From an uncultured Candidatus Thioglobus sp. (GTDB lineage: Bacteria; Pseudomonadota; Gammaproteobacteria; PS1; Thioglobaceae), in the NCBI GenBank assembly GCA_910595805.1, contig CAJVCK010000010.1, forward strand, positions 1-32,847: a stretch of DNA of 32,847 nucleotides. Direction: 5' to 3'. A model generated the notes under the pieces. That model was given only the letters and a program-made list of their open reading frames with translations. It made no database searches and was not told the DNA's origin. The position numbers and the translations under genes are program-made. Positions 1 through 7,467 of the stretch are shown here, piece by piece. Each line of letters starts with the position of its first letter. Within the stretch, counting starts at the first letter, position 1.

Positions 1-335
1 TAGTAGTTGATGCACGTACACCGGGTTGGGTTAAGAAAGGCACAATCCCACACGCAGTAAACGTTCCATTCACTAAGCTTAACTCTAAGGCATTAGCTAA
101 AGATCCTATGGCTGTAGTAGATGTATTAACAGGTAACTTTGGTGTTAAAGACATGGACGGCGTGCTTAACTATGACAACGCTAAGACTTTATACTTGTTC
201 TGTAATGGTTCATGGTGTGGTCAGTCTCCAGCGTCAATTAGAGCATTGTTGACTATGGGTTACCCTGAAAACAAGATCAAATACTACCGTGGTGGTATGA
301 ACGATTGGAAATTATTAGGCTTAACAGCAAAATAA
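1..335 (+). CDS. Rhodanese-like domain protein, 5' end outside window
   Basis: This is the C-terminal 110 residues of a rhodanese-fold protein, read in frame from base 3; its start lies upstream of the window. The opening residues VVDARTPGWVKKGTIPHAVN match the rhodanese 'D.R....G.I..A.N.P' block. The active-site loop follows as FCNGSWCGQSPASI, with two cysteines (C-x4-C) where simple rhodaneses have one C followed by a short loop, so this is the long-loop subtype. The domain closes with GGMNDWKLLG, the typical last helix. Rhodaneses carry sulfane sulfur as a cysteine persulfide; the acceptor here cannot be told. The gene is followed at once by an intrinsic terminator (354-385) and by the SEL1 gene. 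Confidence 0.85.
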   Translation, partial: VVDARTPGWVKKGTIPHAVNVPFTKLNSKALAKDPMAVVDVLTGNFGVKDMDGVLNYDNAKTLYLFCNGSWCGQSPASIRALLTMGYPENKIKYYRGGMNDWKLLGLTAK

Positions 336-350
336 TTGAATAGCAATTGT

Positions 351-878
351 TTGAAAAAAGGGGCGTTAATAGCGTCCCTTTTTTTCGTCCTAAATTTGGA
401 CGTAGTCGCCGATAATCGAGCTGATACTTGGTATCAGATTGGTTATGATTATTCACAACGTGGACGTAATACGGACGCTTTTGAGTGGATGTTAAAAGCA
501 GCAGATGCCGGACATGCTGCTGCACAAAACAATATTGGACTAAGTTATTTGCATGCACTTGGTGTACCAAAAGATGAAAAAATTGCCTTTTTTTGGTTTG
601 AGAAATCAGCAAAACAGGATTTATCCTATGCACAAAGTGAGTTAGCCATGCTTTACTATGAAGGTAGAGGGGTTGAGCAAGATACACAAAAAGCGTATGA
701 TTGGTGGTTAAGTGCTGCTAAACAAGAGGATGAATACGCACAATTTAATTTAGCCTCTTTATTTTTAGAACAAAAAGATATTAAACAAGCTTATTACTGG
801 TTTACCAGAGCAAGCAATAATAATCATCCTGATGCAAAAATAGCATTAGAACAATTGCGAGAAAAATATGTTAAATAA
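351..878 (+). CDS. Exported SEL1-repeat protein
   Basis: A 175-residue protein with about four SEL1-type TPR repeats, recognisable from the blocks AQNNIGLSYLHALGV, AQSELAMLYYEGRGV and AQFNLASLFLEQKD. SEL1 repeats are helical hairpins that bind other proteins; no enzyme function is expected. With TTG at 351 as start the N-terminus reads MKKGALIASLFF followed by VLNLDVVA, a good signal peptide cleaved before DN, which points to the periplasm. A TTG at 336, directly after the rhodanese stop, is also in frame. The next in-frame ATG (490) would cut into the first repeat. No Shine-Dalgarno sequence precedes either TTG. The terminator stem at 354-385 lies within the codons, so the start is uncertain although the frame is secure. 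It overlaps the next gene by 11 bases. Confidence 0.75.
   Translation: MKKGALIASLFFVLNLDVVADNRADTWYQIGYDYSQRGRNTDAFEWMLKAADAGHAAAQNNIGLSYLHALGVPKDEKIAFFWFEKSAKQDLSYAQSELAMLYYEGRGVEQDTQKAYDWWLSAAKQEDEYAQFNLASLFLEQKDIKQAYYWFTRASNNNHPDAKIALEQLREKYVK
354..385 (+). terminator. Intrinsic terminator overlapping the SEL1 start region
   Basis: Six A and GGGGCG (354-365) pair with GCGTCCC and a run of T (373-385), giving a 12-bp stem with one G.T pair and a 7-base loop, ending in seven T. It sits 18 bases after the rhodanese stop and so looks like that gene's terminator. It also lies inside the predicted signal-peptide codons of the next gene, immediately after the TTG at 351. Confidence 0.8.
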
Positions 879-1737
879 ATTAATATTAGTCACAGGTCTG
901 TTGTTATCACAAATGAGCATGGCAGCACCTTTGAGTTTTCCTGAACTGCCAAAATTAGGAGATTTTGATCCCAGTAGTTTGCAACAATTTTTTAATAAAT
1001 TTACCAATGCTAAGCCAGATTTTGAAAGAGAAGATCGAATGATTGGTGAAATTGAAGATTCTGTTATGGATGGGGATGTGGAATACTTACCCCTAGATAA
1101 TGATAAAGAAGTTTTCAGCATATATATGGAGCCAGATGCAGATGAACCCAAGGGTGGCGTGATTCTTTTGCACTCCCGTGGCTATCACGCAAACTGGTCA
1201 AGTACAATCAAACCATTGAGAATTGGATTAGCAGATAAGGGTTGGCATACACTTTCAGTGCAAATGCCAGTGCTTGATAAAAATGCCAAATACTATGATT
1301 ATGTGCCAATTTTTCCATATGCGCATGAACGCATTGACGCGGCTTTAGATTTCTATAAACAACGCGGTATTGATAATATTATATTAATCGGCCATGGTTG
1401 TGGTGCACATATGTCAATGAGTTATATTGATAAATATGGTGATGACAAAATTTCAGCTTATGTTGGTGTTGGTATGGGAGCAACTGACTATAAACAGAAA
1501 ATTGTCAAACAGTTTCCATTAGATAAAATGTTAACACCTGTTCTTGATGTCTTTGCTGAGAATGATTTCCCAGGTGTGATTAGACTTTCTGAATCTAGAC
1601 AAAGTTTAATGGATATTGCTGCCAATGCTAAAAGTGAACAAATTGTAATTAAGGGTGCTGATCATTATTACAAGGAAGATAGTGCTGTGGAATCATTGAA
1701 TAATACAATTAGCGCTTGGTTAAGTAAGCTAAAATAA
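868..1737 (+). CDS. Exported alpha/beta-hydrolase-like protein (DUF3530 type)
   Basis: A 289-residue protein with a signal peptide (MLNKLILVTGLLLSQMSMAA, cleavage near residue 20). The core has the order of an alpha/beta hydrolase: GGVILLHSRGYHANW (oxyanion strand and loop, about residue 97), then ILIGHGCGAHMSMSY (nucleophile elbow, about 172), then LTPVLDVFAENDFPG (acid strand) and GADHYYKE (late histidine). The layout resembles DUF3530 proteins. At the elbow, where active hydrolases have G-x-S-x-G, this protein has G-H-G-C178-G, so the nucleophile would be cysteine or absent. The ATG lies inside the end of the SEL1 gene, so the two are probably co-expressed and both exported. Substrate unknown. 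Confidence 0.75.
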   Translation: MLNKLILVTGLLLSQMSMAAPLSFPELPKLGDFDPSSLQQFFNKFTNAKPDFEREDRMIGEIEDSVMDGDVEYLPLDNDKEVFSIYMEPDADEPKGGVILLHSRGYHANWSSTIKPLRIGLADKGWHTLSVQMPVLDKNAKYYDYVPIFPYAHERIDAALDFYKQRGIDNIILIGHGCGAHMSMSYIDKYGDDKISAYVGVGMGATDYKQKIVKQFPLDKMLTPVLDVFAENDFPGVIRLSESRQSLMDIAANAKSEQIVIKGADHYYKEDSAVESLNNTISAWLSKLK

Positions 1738-1740
1738 TAC

Positions 1741-2529
1741 TTATAGCGTTTGCAAATAATCCAGTTCTTGCTTGGAGAAGTTTGCCAATTTTCTAGCTTC
1801 AATATTAAATGGGCCGCGTAATGATTCACCAATATGCTGTTGAACTAGTGATTTAAAAGTAGTTATTGGTTCTAGTTTTCGGGATAGACATAGATGATTA
1901 AACCAAAAATTTCCAATTTTTACATGGCCAACTTCATCAGCAAATATAATATCTAACAACCCAACCATTGGCTTGAAATTAGAGTTTTCAAAACGCTTTT
2001 GAATTTTTGGTGTTGCATCTAGGCCTCTGGCTTCTAATACGCGCGGCACCAGTGCCATTCTAGCTAATACATCATAATCGGTTTCATGAGTCATTTTCCA
2101 TAGGCCATTATGCGCATCAAAATCCCCATACTGATACCCCAACTCAATCAGATAGTTATTAAGCAGTTGAAAATGTTGTGATTCTTCAAAAGCTACTTTA
2201 ATCCAATCTTGATAGAATTTATCAGGCATGTCTTGGAATCGATAAACAGCATCCAAGGCTAAATTAATGGCATTAAATTCAATATGACAAATCGCGTGAA
2301 TGGTTTTAATAAAGCCAAGATCAGATTTATCTCTTTTAGGAATGGATTGAAACCTTACCAAATTAGGTTTTGTTGGTCTGCCTGGCGCTTCAACAGAGAT
2401 TACAGGATGTTTAGCCTGATAGTTAAGCTTTACCTGATTTTTTAAGGTATGAAGTTGATCAACGAGTTTAATTTTCTCATTAATGTTGGTTTGTGTTAAT
2501 GCATTAAATGCTAACTCAAAGACGTTCAT
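1741..2529 (-). CDS. DUF455 ferritin-like protein
   Basis: A 262-residue protein of the DUF455 ferritin-like family. The four-helix di-iron ligand pattern is visible: a glutamate in ICHIEFNAI, E-x-x-H in FEESQHFQL, a glutamate in VLEARGLD, and E-x-x-H in FADEVGHVKIG. The family is related to ferritin-like oxidases and hydroxylases, but no substrate is established to my knowledge. The chosen ATG at 2529 gives MNVFELAFNAL and has GGA just upstream; an ATG at 2541 (MSENMNVF) is also possible. Either start overlaps the end of the rluE-like gene, so translation is probably coupled in the ratA-rluE-DUF455 run. It ends 3 bases from the converging hydrolase-like gene. Confidence 0.8.
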   Translation of the reverse strand: MNVFELAFNALTQTNINEKIKLVDQLHTLKNQVKLNYQAKHPVISVEAPGRPTKPNLVRFQSIPKRDKSDLGFIKTIHAICHIEFNAINLALDAVYRFQDMPDKFYQDWIKVAFEESQHFQLLNNYLIELGYQYGDFDAHNGLWKMTHETDYDVLARMALVPRVLEARGLDATPKIQKRFENSNFKPMVGLLDIIFADEVGHVKIGNFWFNHLCLSRKLEPITTFKSLVQQHIGESLRGPFNIEARKLANFSKQELDYLQTL

Positions 2530-3049
2530 ATTTTCCGACATTGATATTGTTAAGCTTCCAATCGCCAATTTGAGTACGAATAAGTCTGAGCGTAGGAAAG
2601 CCAACATGTGCTGTCATACGACGTACTTGCCGGTTTTTACCTTCAGTGATTTTTAACTCTATCCAGGAAGTGGGGATGTCTTTTCTTATCCGTATTGGCG
2701 GGGTTCTGTCCCAGATCCAACTAGGGTCATCGATAATTAAAGCTTTAGCGGGTTTAGTTAGTCCATCTTTGAGTGTCACGCCACGACATAATTGATCAAT
2801 GGCCTCTGTATTTATTTGACCATCAACTTGAACAATATAAGTTTTTTCTTTGTCAAATTTTGGGTGGGAGATCTTGTGTTGTAGCTTACCGTTATCCGTT
2901 AGTAGTAGCAAACCTTCAGAATCTTTGTCTAATCGCCCAGCAGGATAAATATTTTTAATATTAATGTAATTGGCTAACGTATCTCCTTCACCGCTAAATT
3001 GACACAATACGCCAAACGGTTTGTTAAATAGGATAATATTACTAGCCAT
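2516..3049 (-). CDS. rluE: 23S rRNA pseudouridine synthase, RluE-like
   Basis: A 177-residue pseudouridine synthase of the RsuA/RluB/E/F group lacking an S4 domain, as RluE does (E. coli RluE modifies U2457 of 23S rRNA). The start reads MASNIILFNKPFGVLCQFS, the usual strand-turn opening. The catalytic block is YPAGRLDKDSEGLLLLTDNG with the aspartate in GRLD. The second core motif is ITEGKNRQVRRM. The ATG at 3049 overlaps the ratA stop by 8 bases (ATGGCTAG); upstream starts would add an unrelated dozen residues. Assignment to RluE rather than another short family member rests on size and overall pattern. Confidence 0.82.
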   Translation of the reverse strand: MASNIILFNKPFGVLCQFSGEGDTLANYINIKNIYPAGRLDKDSEGLLLLTDNGKLQHKISHPKFDKEKTYIVQVDGQINTEAIDQLCRGVTLKDGLTKPAKALIIDDPSWIWDRTPPIRIRKDIPTSWIELKITEGKNRQVRRMTAHVGFPTLRLIRTQIGDWKLNNINVGKYERL

Positions 3050-3473
3050 AAATTTGTTTTGCACGAGTGACAAATGCATCAAGTTGAGAGTTAGCTATAG
3101 AGGTAAAAATAGGGCTAATAGCCGCATCAACAATCTTAGAAGAGAAGTTAAACTCTAATTCAAGTTCGACTTTACAAGCCTTATCGCTCAATGCAATAAA
3201 TATCCAAGCGCCACTAAGATGATTAAAGGGCCCATCTTTAAGTTGCATATCAATACGCTGGTTAGTTGTGAGCGTGTTAATCGTGGTAAAAGTTTGATTA
3301 AAGGCACTTTTTTTAATACTTACTGAAGCGGTAATCTCGCCATCAGATTGATTTAAAATACAAGCAGACGAACACCAATTGAGAAATTTAGGGTAGTCAT
3401 CAACTTGATTAACCAGTTGATACATTTGTTCACAAGAGTAGGGTACGATTGCACTTTTAGAAATATGATGCAT
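3042..3473 (-). CDS. ratA: RatA/Coq10-like START-domain protein
   Basis: A 143-residue small START-fold protein of the RatA/COQ10 family. The N-terminus MHHISKSAIVPYSCEQMYQLVNQVDDYPKFLNWC is the family hallmark, and the C-terminal helix holds FTSIANSQLDAFVTRAKQIYG. Family members bind hydrophobic ligands such as ubiquinone; E. coli RatA has also been described as inhibiting ribosome subunit association. It is divergent from smpB with only 23 bases between them, a conserved gammaproteobacterial arrangement. The usual partner ratB is not downstream; an rluE-like gene takes that place. Confidence 0.85.
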   Translation of the reverse strand: MHHISKSAIVPYSCEQMYQLVNQVDDYPKFLNWCSSACILNQSDGEITASVSIKKSAFNQTFTTINTLTTNQRIDMQLKDGPFNHLSGAWIFIALSDKACKVELELEFNFSSKIVDAAISPIFTSIANSQLDAFVTRAKQIYG

Positions 3474-3496
3474 GGCAATATTGGCTAGTAATTATT

Positions 3497-3982
3497 ATGG
3501 GTAAGAAATCTAAAAAATCCAAAACAAATTCAAATACGATTGTTGTAAATAAAAAAGCACGACATGACTATTTTATCGAACAAAGTCTCGAAGCAGGACT
3601 CTCTTTAGAAGGATGGGAAGTTAAAAGCCTGCGTGATAACAAAGTACATATTAAAGAAAGTTATGTTATTTTAAAAAATAGTGAGTTATTTTTATTCGGT
3701 GCGCACATTACCCCAATGACGAATGCATCAACTCATGTAAACCCTGATCCAACACGCACACGAAAGCTACTATTAAATCGTTTAGAGATTAATCGAATTA
3801 AGGATAAAATCAACCAAAAAGGTGCGACCATTGTGCCACTTAAAATGTACTGGGCAAGAGGCAGGGTTAAGCTTGAGATTGGTGTGGCTAAAGGAAAGAA
3901 AGCCCATGATAAGCGTCAAGATATTAAAGCTAAAGACTGGCAAAGAGACAAACAAAGAGCGCTAAAAGAGAGTAATCAATAA
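3497..3982 (+). CDS. smpB: SsrA-binding protein SmpB
   Basis: A 161-residue SmpB, normal length. It binds tmRNA and delivers it to stalled ribosomes for trans-translation. Signature blocks are ARHDYFIEQSLEAGLSLEGWEVKSLR, broken here as HDYFIE and GLSLEGWEVKSLR, then NPDPTRTRKLLL and ARGRVKLEIGVAKGKK. The basic tail KAHDKRQDIKAKDWQRDK is the part that folds in the ribosomal decoding channel. No ssrA gene is seen in the window. There is no convincing Shine-Dalgarno before the ATG, and its promoter must lie within or against ratA because the gap is so short. Confidence 0.96.
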   Translation: MGKKSKKSKTNSNTIVVNKKARHDYFIEQSLEAGLSLEGWEVKSLRDNKVHIKESYVILKNSELFLFGAHITPMTNASTHVNPDPTRTRKLLLNRLEINRIKDKINQKGATIVPLKMYWARGRVKLEIGVAKGKKAHDKRQDIKAKDWQRDKQRALKESNQ

Positions 3983-4008
3983 ATCAATAAAGTTTTTTTG
4001 AAATTTGA

Positions 4009-4037
4009 TTAACGTAGGTCAAATATTATCATATAAT
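4009..4037 (+). promoter_or_regulatory. Sigma70-type promoter for the HU gene
   Basis: A -35 element TTAACG (4009-4014) and a perfect -10 TATAAT (4032-4037) are 17 bases apart. Transcription would start near 4044 and leave a leader of about 114 bases before the HU start. The leader contains AAGGTTT (4055-4061), which could pair with AAACCTT (4096-4102) just before a T run. Confidence 0.55.
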
Positions 4038-4157
4038 CAATACCGTTGAATGTTAAGGTTTGGCTTTATTTGAATGAGTCGTGTTTTTATTTTTAAAACC
4101 TTTTTTAGTAATAAAAATTTTTAGCGTTTGGTATTTTTAAACTTTCGGGGAGATAAA

Positions 4158-4433
4158 ATGAATAAATCAGAATTAATCGATGCAATTGCATCAGCAGCAA
4201 ACCTTTCAAAAGCAGACGCAGGTCGTGCACTCAATGCAACGACAGACGCTATTTCTAGCGCTATGGCTAGTGGTGACGGCGTACAATTAACAGGCTTTGG
4301 TTCTTTTGTTGTTAGAGATCGTGCAGCACGCACAGGTCGTAATCCACAAACAGGTGCATCTATCCAGATTGCCGCTTCTAAAGTGGCAGCTTTTAAAGCA
4401 GGTAAAGCACTTAAAGACGCAGTAAACGGTTAG
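4158..4433 (+). CDS. hup: DNA-binding protein HU
   Basis: A 91-residue HU/IHF-family protein, a histone-like dimer that bends and compacts DNA. The N-terminus [21 protein letters not shown] and the beta-arm region with [12 protein letters not shown] are diagnostic of HU rather than IHF. The ATG at 4158 is chosen because GGGGAGA lies just upstream (4147-4153) and because the protein then begins exactly like other HU proteins; an in-frame start at 4128 would add ten unrelated residues. It is a single-gene transcription unit with its own promoter, a 10-bp stem at its stop codon and an intrinsic terminator. Codons look well adapted, as expected for an abundant protein. Confidence 0.96.
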   Translation: MNKSELIDAIASAANLSKADAGRALNATTDAISSAMASGDGVQLTGFGSFVVRDRAARTGRNPQTGASIQIAASKVAAFKAGKALKDAVNG

Positions 4434-4448
4434 TTATTTAACCGTTTA
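4423..4448 (+). repeat. Perfect 10-bp inverted repeat across the HU stop codon
   Basis: TAAACGGTTA (4423-4432) pairs perfectly with TAACCGTTTA (4439-4448) over a 6-base loop. The stem includes the last codons and most of the stop of HU. It lies just before the intrinsic terminator and could protect the 3' end of the transcript. Confidence 0.75.
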
Positions 4449-4452
4449 TTTT

Positions 4453-4478
4453 AAAAGCACCTTAGGGTGCTTTTTTTT
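4453..4478 (+). terminator. Intrinsic terminator after HU
   Basis: AAAAGCACC (4453-4461), loop TTAG, GGTGC and eight T (4466-4478) form a compact G/C-based stem followed by a U tract, 20 bases beyond the HU stop. Confidence 0.92.
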
Positions 4479-4482
4479 ATGC

Positions 4483-4511
4483 CTGAAATAAGACTCGAAT
4501 TAAGTTAAAAT
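4483..4511 (+). promoter_or_regulatory. Probable promoter for ndk
   Basis: CTGAAA (4483-4488) and TAAAAT (4506-4511) are separated by 17 bases, directly after the HU terminator and about 30 bases before the ndk start. The -35 matches the consensus at four of six positions. Confidence 0.45.
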
Positions 4512-4541
4512 GACTGAATTACTTATTTAGTGGACACCCTA

Positions 4542-4967
4542 ATGGAGCGCACTTTATCAATCATTAAGCCAGACGCAGTTGCAAAAAATGTTATTGGTCA
4601 AATTTATTCTCGTTTTGAGCAGGCGGGTTTTAAAATTGTAGCCGCTAAAATGCTACATTTAGACGATGATCTTGCTGGTGGTTTTTATGCAGTACATAAG
4701 GACAGACCTTTTTACGGTGAATTGGTGGAATTTATGACCTCTGGCCCAGTAATAGTACAGGTATTAGAGGGCGATAATGTAGTCGCTAAACACCGCGAAA
4801 TTATGGGCGCAACAAATCCACAAGAAGCTGCCCCAGACACGATTCGTGCAGATTTTGCTAATTCTTTAGATGAAAATGCCGTGCATGGTTCTGATTCTTT
4901 AGAGAGTGCAGCAATTGAGATTGAGTATTTCTTTGGTAAAGACGGTGTTTGTCCACGCACAAGGTAA
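4542..4967 (+). CDS. ndk: Nucleoside diphosphate kinase
   Basis: A 141-residue NDP kinase, which balances NTP pools by moving the gamma-phosphate through a histidine intermediate. [19 protein letters not shown] is the conserved N-terminus, and the active-site histidine is in [12 protein letters not shown], the family signature. The ATG at 4542 is chosen over a GTG four codons upstream because the family starts at this point. A 12-bp terminator stem follows 28 bases after the stop. It is next to rlmN, as in many gammaproteobacteria. Confidence 0.96.
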   Translation: MERTLSIIKPDAVAKNVIGQIYSRFEQAGFKIVAAKMLHLDDDLAGGFYAVHKDRPFYGELVEFMTSGPVIVQVLEGDNVVAKHREIMGATNPQEAAPDTIRADFANSLDENAVHGSDSLESAAIEIEYFFGKDGVCPRTR

Positions 4968-4995
4968 AAGGCCATAATCAACTTTTTTTAAGCAC

Positions 4996-5030
4996 AAATA
5001 CGCACAGCATAATCTGTGCGTATTTATTTT
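4996..5030 (+). terminator. Intrinsic terminator between ndk and rlmN
   Basis: AAATACGCACAG (4996-5007) pairs perfectly with CTGTGCGTATTT (5014-5025) over a 6-base loop, followed by ATTTT. The stem ends 11 bases before the rlmN ATG, leaving no room for a Shine-Dalgarno sequence outside it. The U tract is short, so some readthrough is possible. Confidence 0.75.
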
Positions 5031-5036
5031 CTACAC

Positions 5037-6101
5037 ATGATAAACAAACAAAATCTATTTAATCTAACACAATCAGATTTGAATAATTTCTTTGCTGAAT
5101 TAGGTGAAAAACCTTATCGTACCAAGCAAATTATGCAGTGGGTTTACCATAAGAACCAATTAGACTTTAATCAGATGTTAAATTTGAGCAAAGGCCTTAG
5201 GGAAAAATTAAACGAAGCAGCGACTTTGGAGTTACCTACGATTGCTAAGCAAAAATTTTCATTAGATGGCGTAATTAAATGGGCTATTGATTTAGGCCAA
5301 AATAACCATATTGAAACCGTTTACATTCCTGAAAAAGACCGAGGTACGCTTTGTATTTCATCGCAAGTTGGTTGTGCTTTGGCTTGTACTTTTTGTTCTA
5401 CAGGTGTGCAAGGTTTTAATCGTAATTTAACAACAGCTGAAATTATTGGCCAAGTCATGGTGGCTCAGCAATATTTAACTGATAAAGGTAAGCGTATTTC
5501 TAATGTAGTGTTTATGGGTATGGGAGAGCCTTTGTTGAATGAAAAAGCAGTTTATGATGCTTGTGATTTACTTTTGGATGATTGGGCTTTTGGATTGTCA
5601 CGACGCAAGGTAACCATATCAACTTCAGGCGTTGTGCCGGCACTGTTTCGTATGGCCGATGTAACACCCGTCAGTTTGGCAATTTCTTTGCATGCACCTG
5701 ATGATACTTTACGCGATGAATTGGTGCCGATTAATCAAAAATATCCGATTAGTGAATTAATGTCTGCTTGTCAGAATTACTTAACTGCAGGCACCCAAGA
5801 GCGGCATATTTTGTTTGAATATGTGATGCTGGAAGGTGTTAATGACAGCATTCGACAAGCCAAGCAATTAGCGCAACTACTTAAAGGTATGTCAGCTAAG
5901 GTTAACCTGATTCCCTTTAATCCTTTCCCAGAAAGCCAATATAAAACTTCAAAAAGGCCTACAATTGAGGCCTTTCAAGATGTTTTGTCTAACAGTGGAA
6001 TACGCACAATGACTAGGCGCACTCGTGGCGTAGATGTAGATGCGGCTTGTGGTCAACTGGCAGGTAAAGTGGTAGATAAAACCAAACGAACAAAATTATG
6101 A
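5037..6101 (+). CDS. rlmN: Dual-specificity 23S rRNA/tRNA A2503/A37 methyltransferase RlmN
   Basis: A 354-residue radical-SAM enzyme that makes 2-methyladenosine in 23S rRNA (A2503) and some tRNAs (A37). The radical-SAM cluster motif is CALACTFC (C-x3-C-x2-C). The methyl-carrying cysteine is in the C-terminal DVDAACGQLAGK. RRKVTISTSGVVP and SLAISLHAPDD are typical core blocks. The ATG at 5037 (MINKQNLFNL) is chosen because an upstream GTG at 5016 lies in the terminator stem. It is the first gene of a tight run: its stop overlaps the next start (ATGA), and that gene overlaps ispG in the same way. Confidence 0.95.
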   Translation: MINKQNLFNLTQSDLNNFFAELGEKPYRTKQIMQWVYHKNQLDFNQMLNLSKGLREKLNEAATLELPTIAKQKFSLDGVIKWAIDLGQNNHIETVYIPEKDRGTLCISSQVGCALACTFCSTGVQGFNRNLTTAEIIGQVMVAQQYLTDKGKRISNVVFMGMGEPLLNEKAVYDACDLLLDDWAFGLSRRKVTISTSGVVPALFRMADVTPVSLAISLHAPDDTLRDELVPINQKYPISELMSACQNYLTAGTQERHILFEYVMLEGVNDSIRQAKQLAQLLKGMSAKVNLIPFNPFPESQYKTSKRPTIEAFQDVLSNSGIRTMTRRTRGVDVDAACGQLAGKVVDKTKRTKL

Positions 6102-6394
6102 TAGATGGGATAGACTATTACCCAAAAAAAAAGAAAGATAATGGAAAATTTATGTTTTGGGTTTTGTTCTTATTAATTGTTAGTGTATTGGTGTATTGGT
6201 ATTTGAATGATCAGATAGATTTAGAAAAACCAAAATCCACACTAATTATAATTAGTGAGCCTGAACTTAAGCAGACCGATGAAACTATTCCTATTTCCGC
6301 AATATCCATTCAAGACAAACAAAAATACGTCCAGCCCCAAATATTAGAAAATTTAGACGAAGTTATGCAAAATTACAATAAAAATAAACCATGA
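6098..6394 (+). CDS. Small single-pass membrane protein between rlmN and ispG
   Basis: A 98-residue protein I do not recognise. Residues 1-17 are short and basic (PKKKKDNGK), residues 18-36 form one strong membrane helix ([19 protein letters not shown]), and the remaining 60 residues are hydrophilic and probably periplasmic. No cysteine is present. Both ends overlap the neighbours as ATGA junctions, so translation is coupled from rlmN through to ispG. In many gammaproteobacteria this position holds pilF and rodZ. RodZ also has one membrane helix, but this protein lacks its N-terminal helix-turn-helix. It could be a much-reduced RodZ or an unrelated gene. Confidence 0.7.
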   Translation: MIDGIDYYPKKKKDNGKFMFWVLFLLIVSVLVYWYLNDQIDLEKPKSTLIIISEPELKQTDETIPISAISIQDKQKYVQPQILENLDEVMQNYNKNKP

Positions 6395-7467
6395 AACCTA
6401 TTCACACTATTAGTAGGCGTAAATCTAGGCAAATCTTCGTGGGTGACGTTGCGATTGGTGGTGATGCGCCTATCTCTGTACAAAGTATGACCAATACCAA
6501 TACTTGTGATGTTGATGCAACTTTGGCTCAAATTAAATCAATTGCAGATGCGGGTGCAGATTTAGTGCGTGTTTCTGTGCCAACCATGGAAGCTGCCGAA
6601 GCCTTTAAAGAGATTAAAAAACAAGCCAGCATCCCACTGATTACTGACATTCATTTTGACTATAAAATAGCGCTCAAGGTGGCAGAATATGGTGCTGATT
6701 GTCTGCGTATTAATCCTGGTAATATCGGGCGTGAAGATCGAGTTAGAGAGGTGGTAGCATCAGCAAAAGATCATAATATTCCTATTCGAATCGGTGTTAA
6801 TGCGGGCTCATTAGAAAAAGACTTACAAAAAAAATACACAGAGCCAACACCAGAAGCTATGGTGGAATCAGCTTTTAGGCATATTGATATTTTGGATAAG
6901 CTTAATTTTACTAATTTTAAAATATCACTCAAGGCGTCTGAAATATTTATGACCGTATTTGCTTATAAGCAACTTGCTTCACAAATTGACAATCCACTGC
7001 ATTTAGGCATTACAGAGGCTGGCTCATATAGAACGGGTGCGGTAAAATCATCAATTGGTTTGGGATTGTTATTGTCTGAAGGTATTGGTGACACGATTCG
7101 TGTGTCGTTAGCATCTGATCCGGTCGATGAAGTTAAAGTGGGCTTTGATATTTTAAAGTCCCTACATTTGCGTAAAAAAGGTGTTAATCTCATTGCTTGC
7201 CCATCTTGTTCTCGCCAAAAGTTTGATGTTATTTCGGTGGTTAACGAGTTAGAATCACGCCTTGAGGATATTGTTGATCCAATTGATGTTGCAGTGATTG
7301 GCTGTGTGGTTAATGGTCCAGGTGAGGCAAAAGAGGTTTCTGTCGGGTTAACGGGTGGAAGTCCTAATTTACTTTATATTAATGGCCAAACGCATTCTAA
7401 AGTTGAAAACGCTAATTTGGTAGATGAATTAGAGGCAAAAATACGCTCCCAACTTAAGAACGCATAG
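6391..7467 (+). CDS. ispG: 4-hydroxy-3-methylbut-2-enyl diphosphate synthase IspG
   Basis: A 358-residue IspG (GcpE), the penultimate enzyme of the MEP isoprenoid pathway, which converts MEcPP to HMBPP with a [4Fe-4S] cluster. The N-terminal TIM barrel begins [20 protein letters not shown] and includes [10 protein letters not shown]. The cluster cysteines are in [13 protein letters not shown] and [11 protein letters not shown]. Its length matches the short bacterial form. It is translationally coupled to the small membrane protein upstream. Its last 14 bases overlap the end of the converging DUF2062 gene, which shares a unit with dxs of the same pathway. Confidence 0.96.
   Translation: MKPIHTISRRKSRQIFVGDVAIGGDAPISVQSMTNTNTCDVDATLAQIKSIADAGADLVRVSVPTMEAAEAFKEIKKQASIPLITDIHFDYKIALKVAEYGADCLRINPGNIGREDRVREVVASAKDHNIPIRIGVNAGSLEKDLQKKYTEPTPEAMVESAFRHIDILDKLNFTNFKISLKASEIFMTVFAYKQLASQIDNPLHLGITEAGSYRTGAVKSSIGLGLLLSEGIGDTIRVSLASDPVDEVKVGFDILKSLHLRKKGVNLIACPSCSRQKFDVISVVNELESRLEDIVDPIDVAVIGCVVNGPGEAKEVSVGLTGGSPNLLYINGQTHSKVENANLVDELEAKIRSQLKNA

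Noticed and set aside
277..687. Minus-strand open frame of 136 codons opposite the SEL1 gene
   Set aside because: It lies antisense to a gene with recognisable SEL1 repeats, shows no domain, and its composition is that of a reverse-strand shadow.
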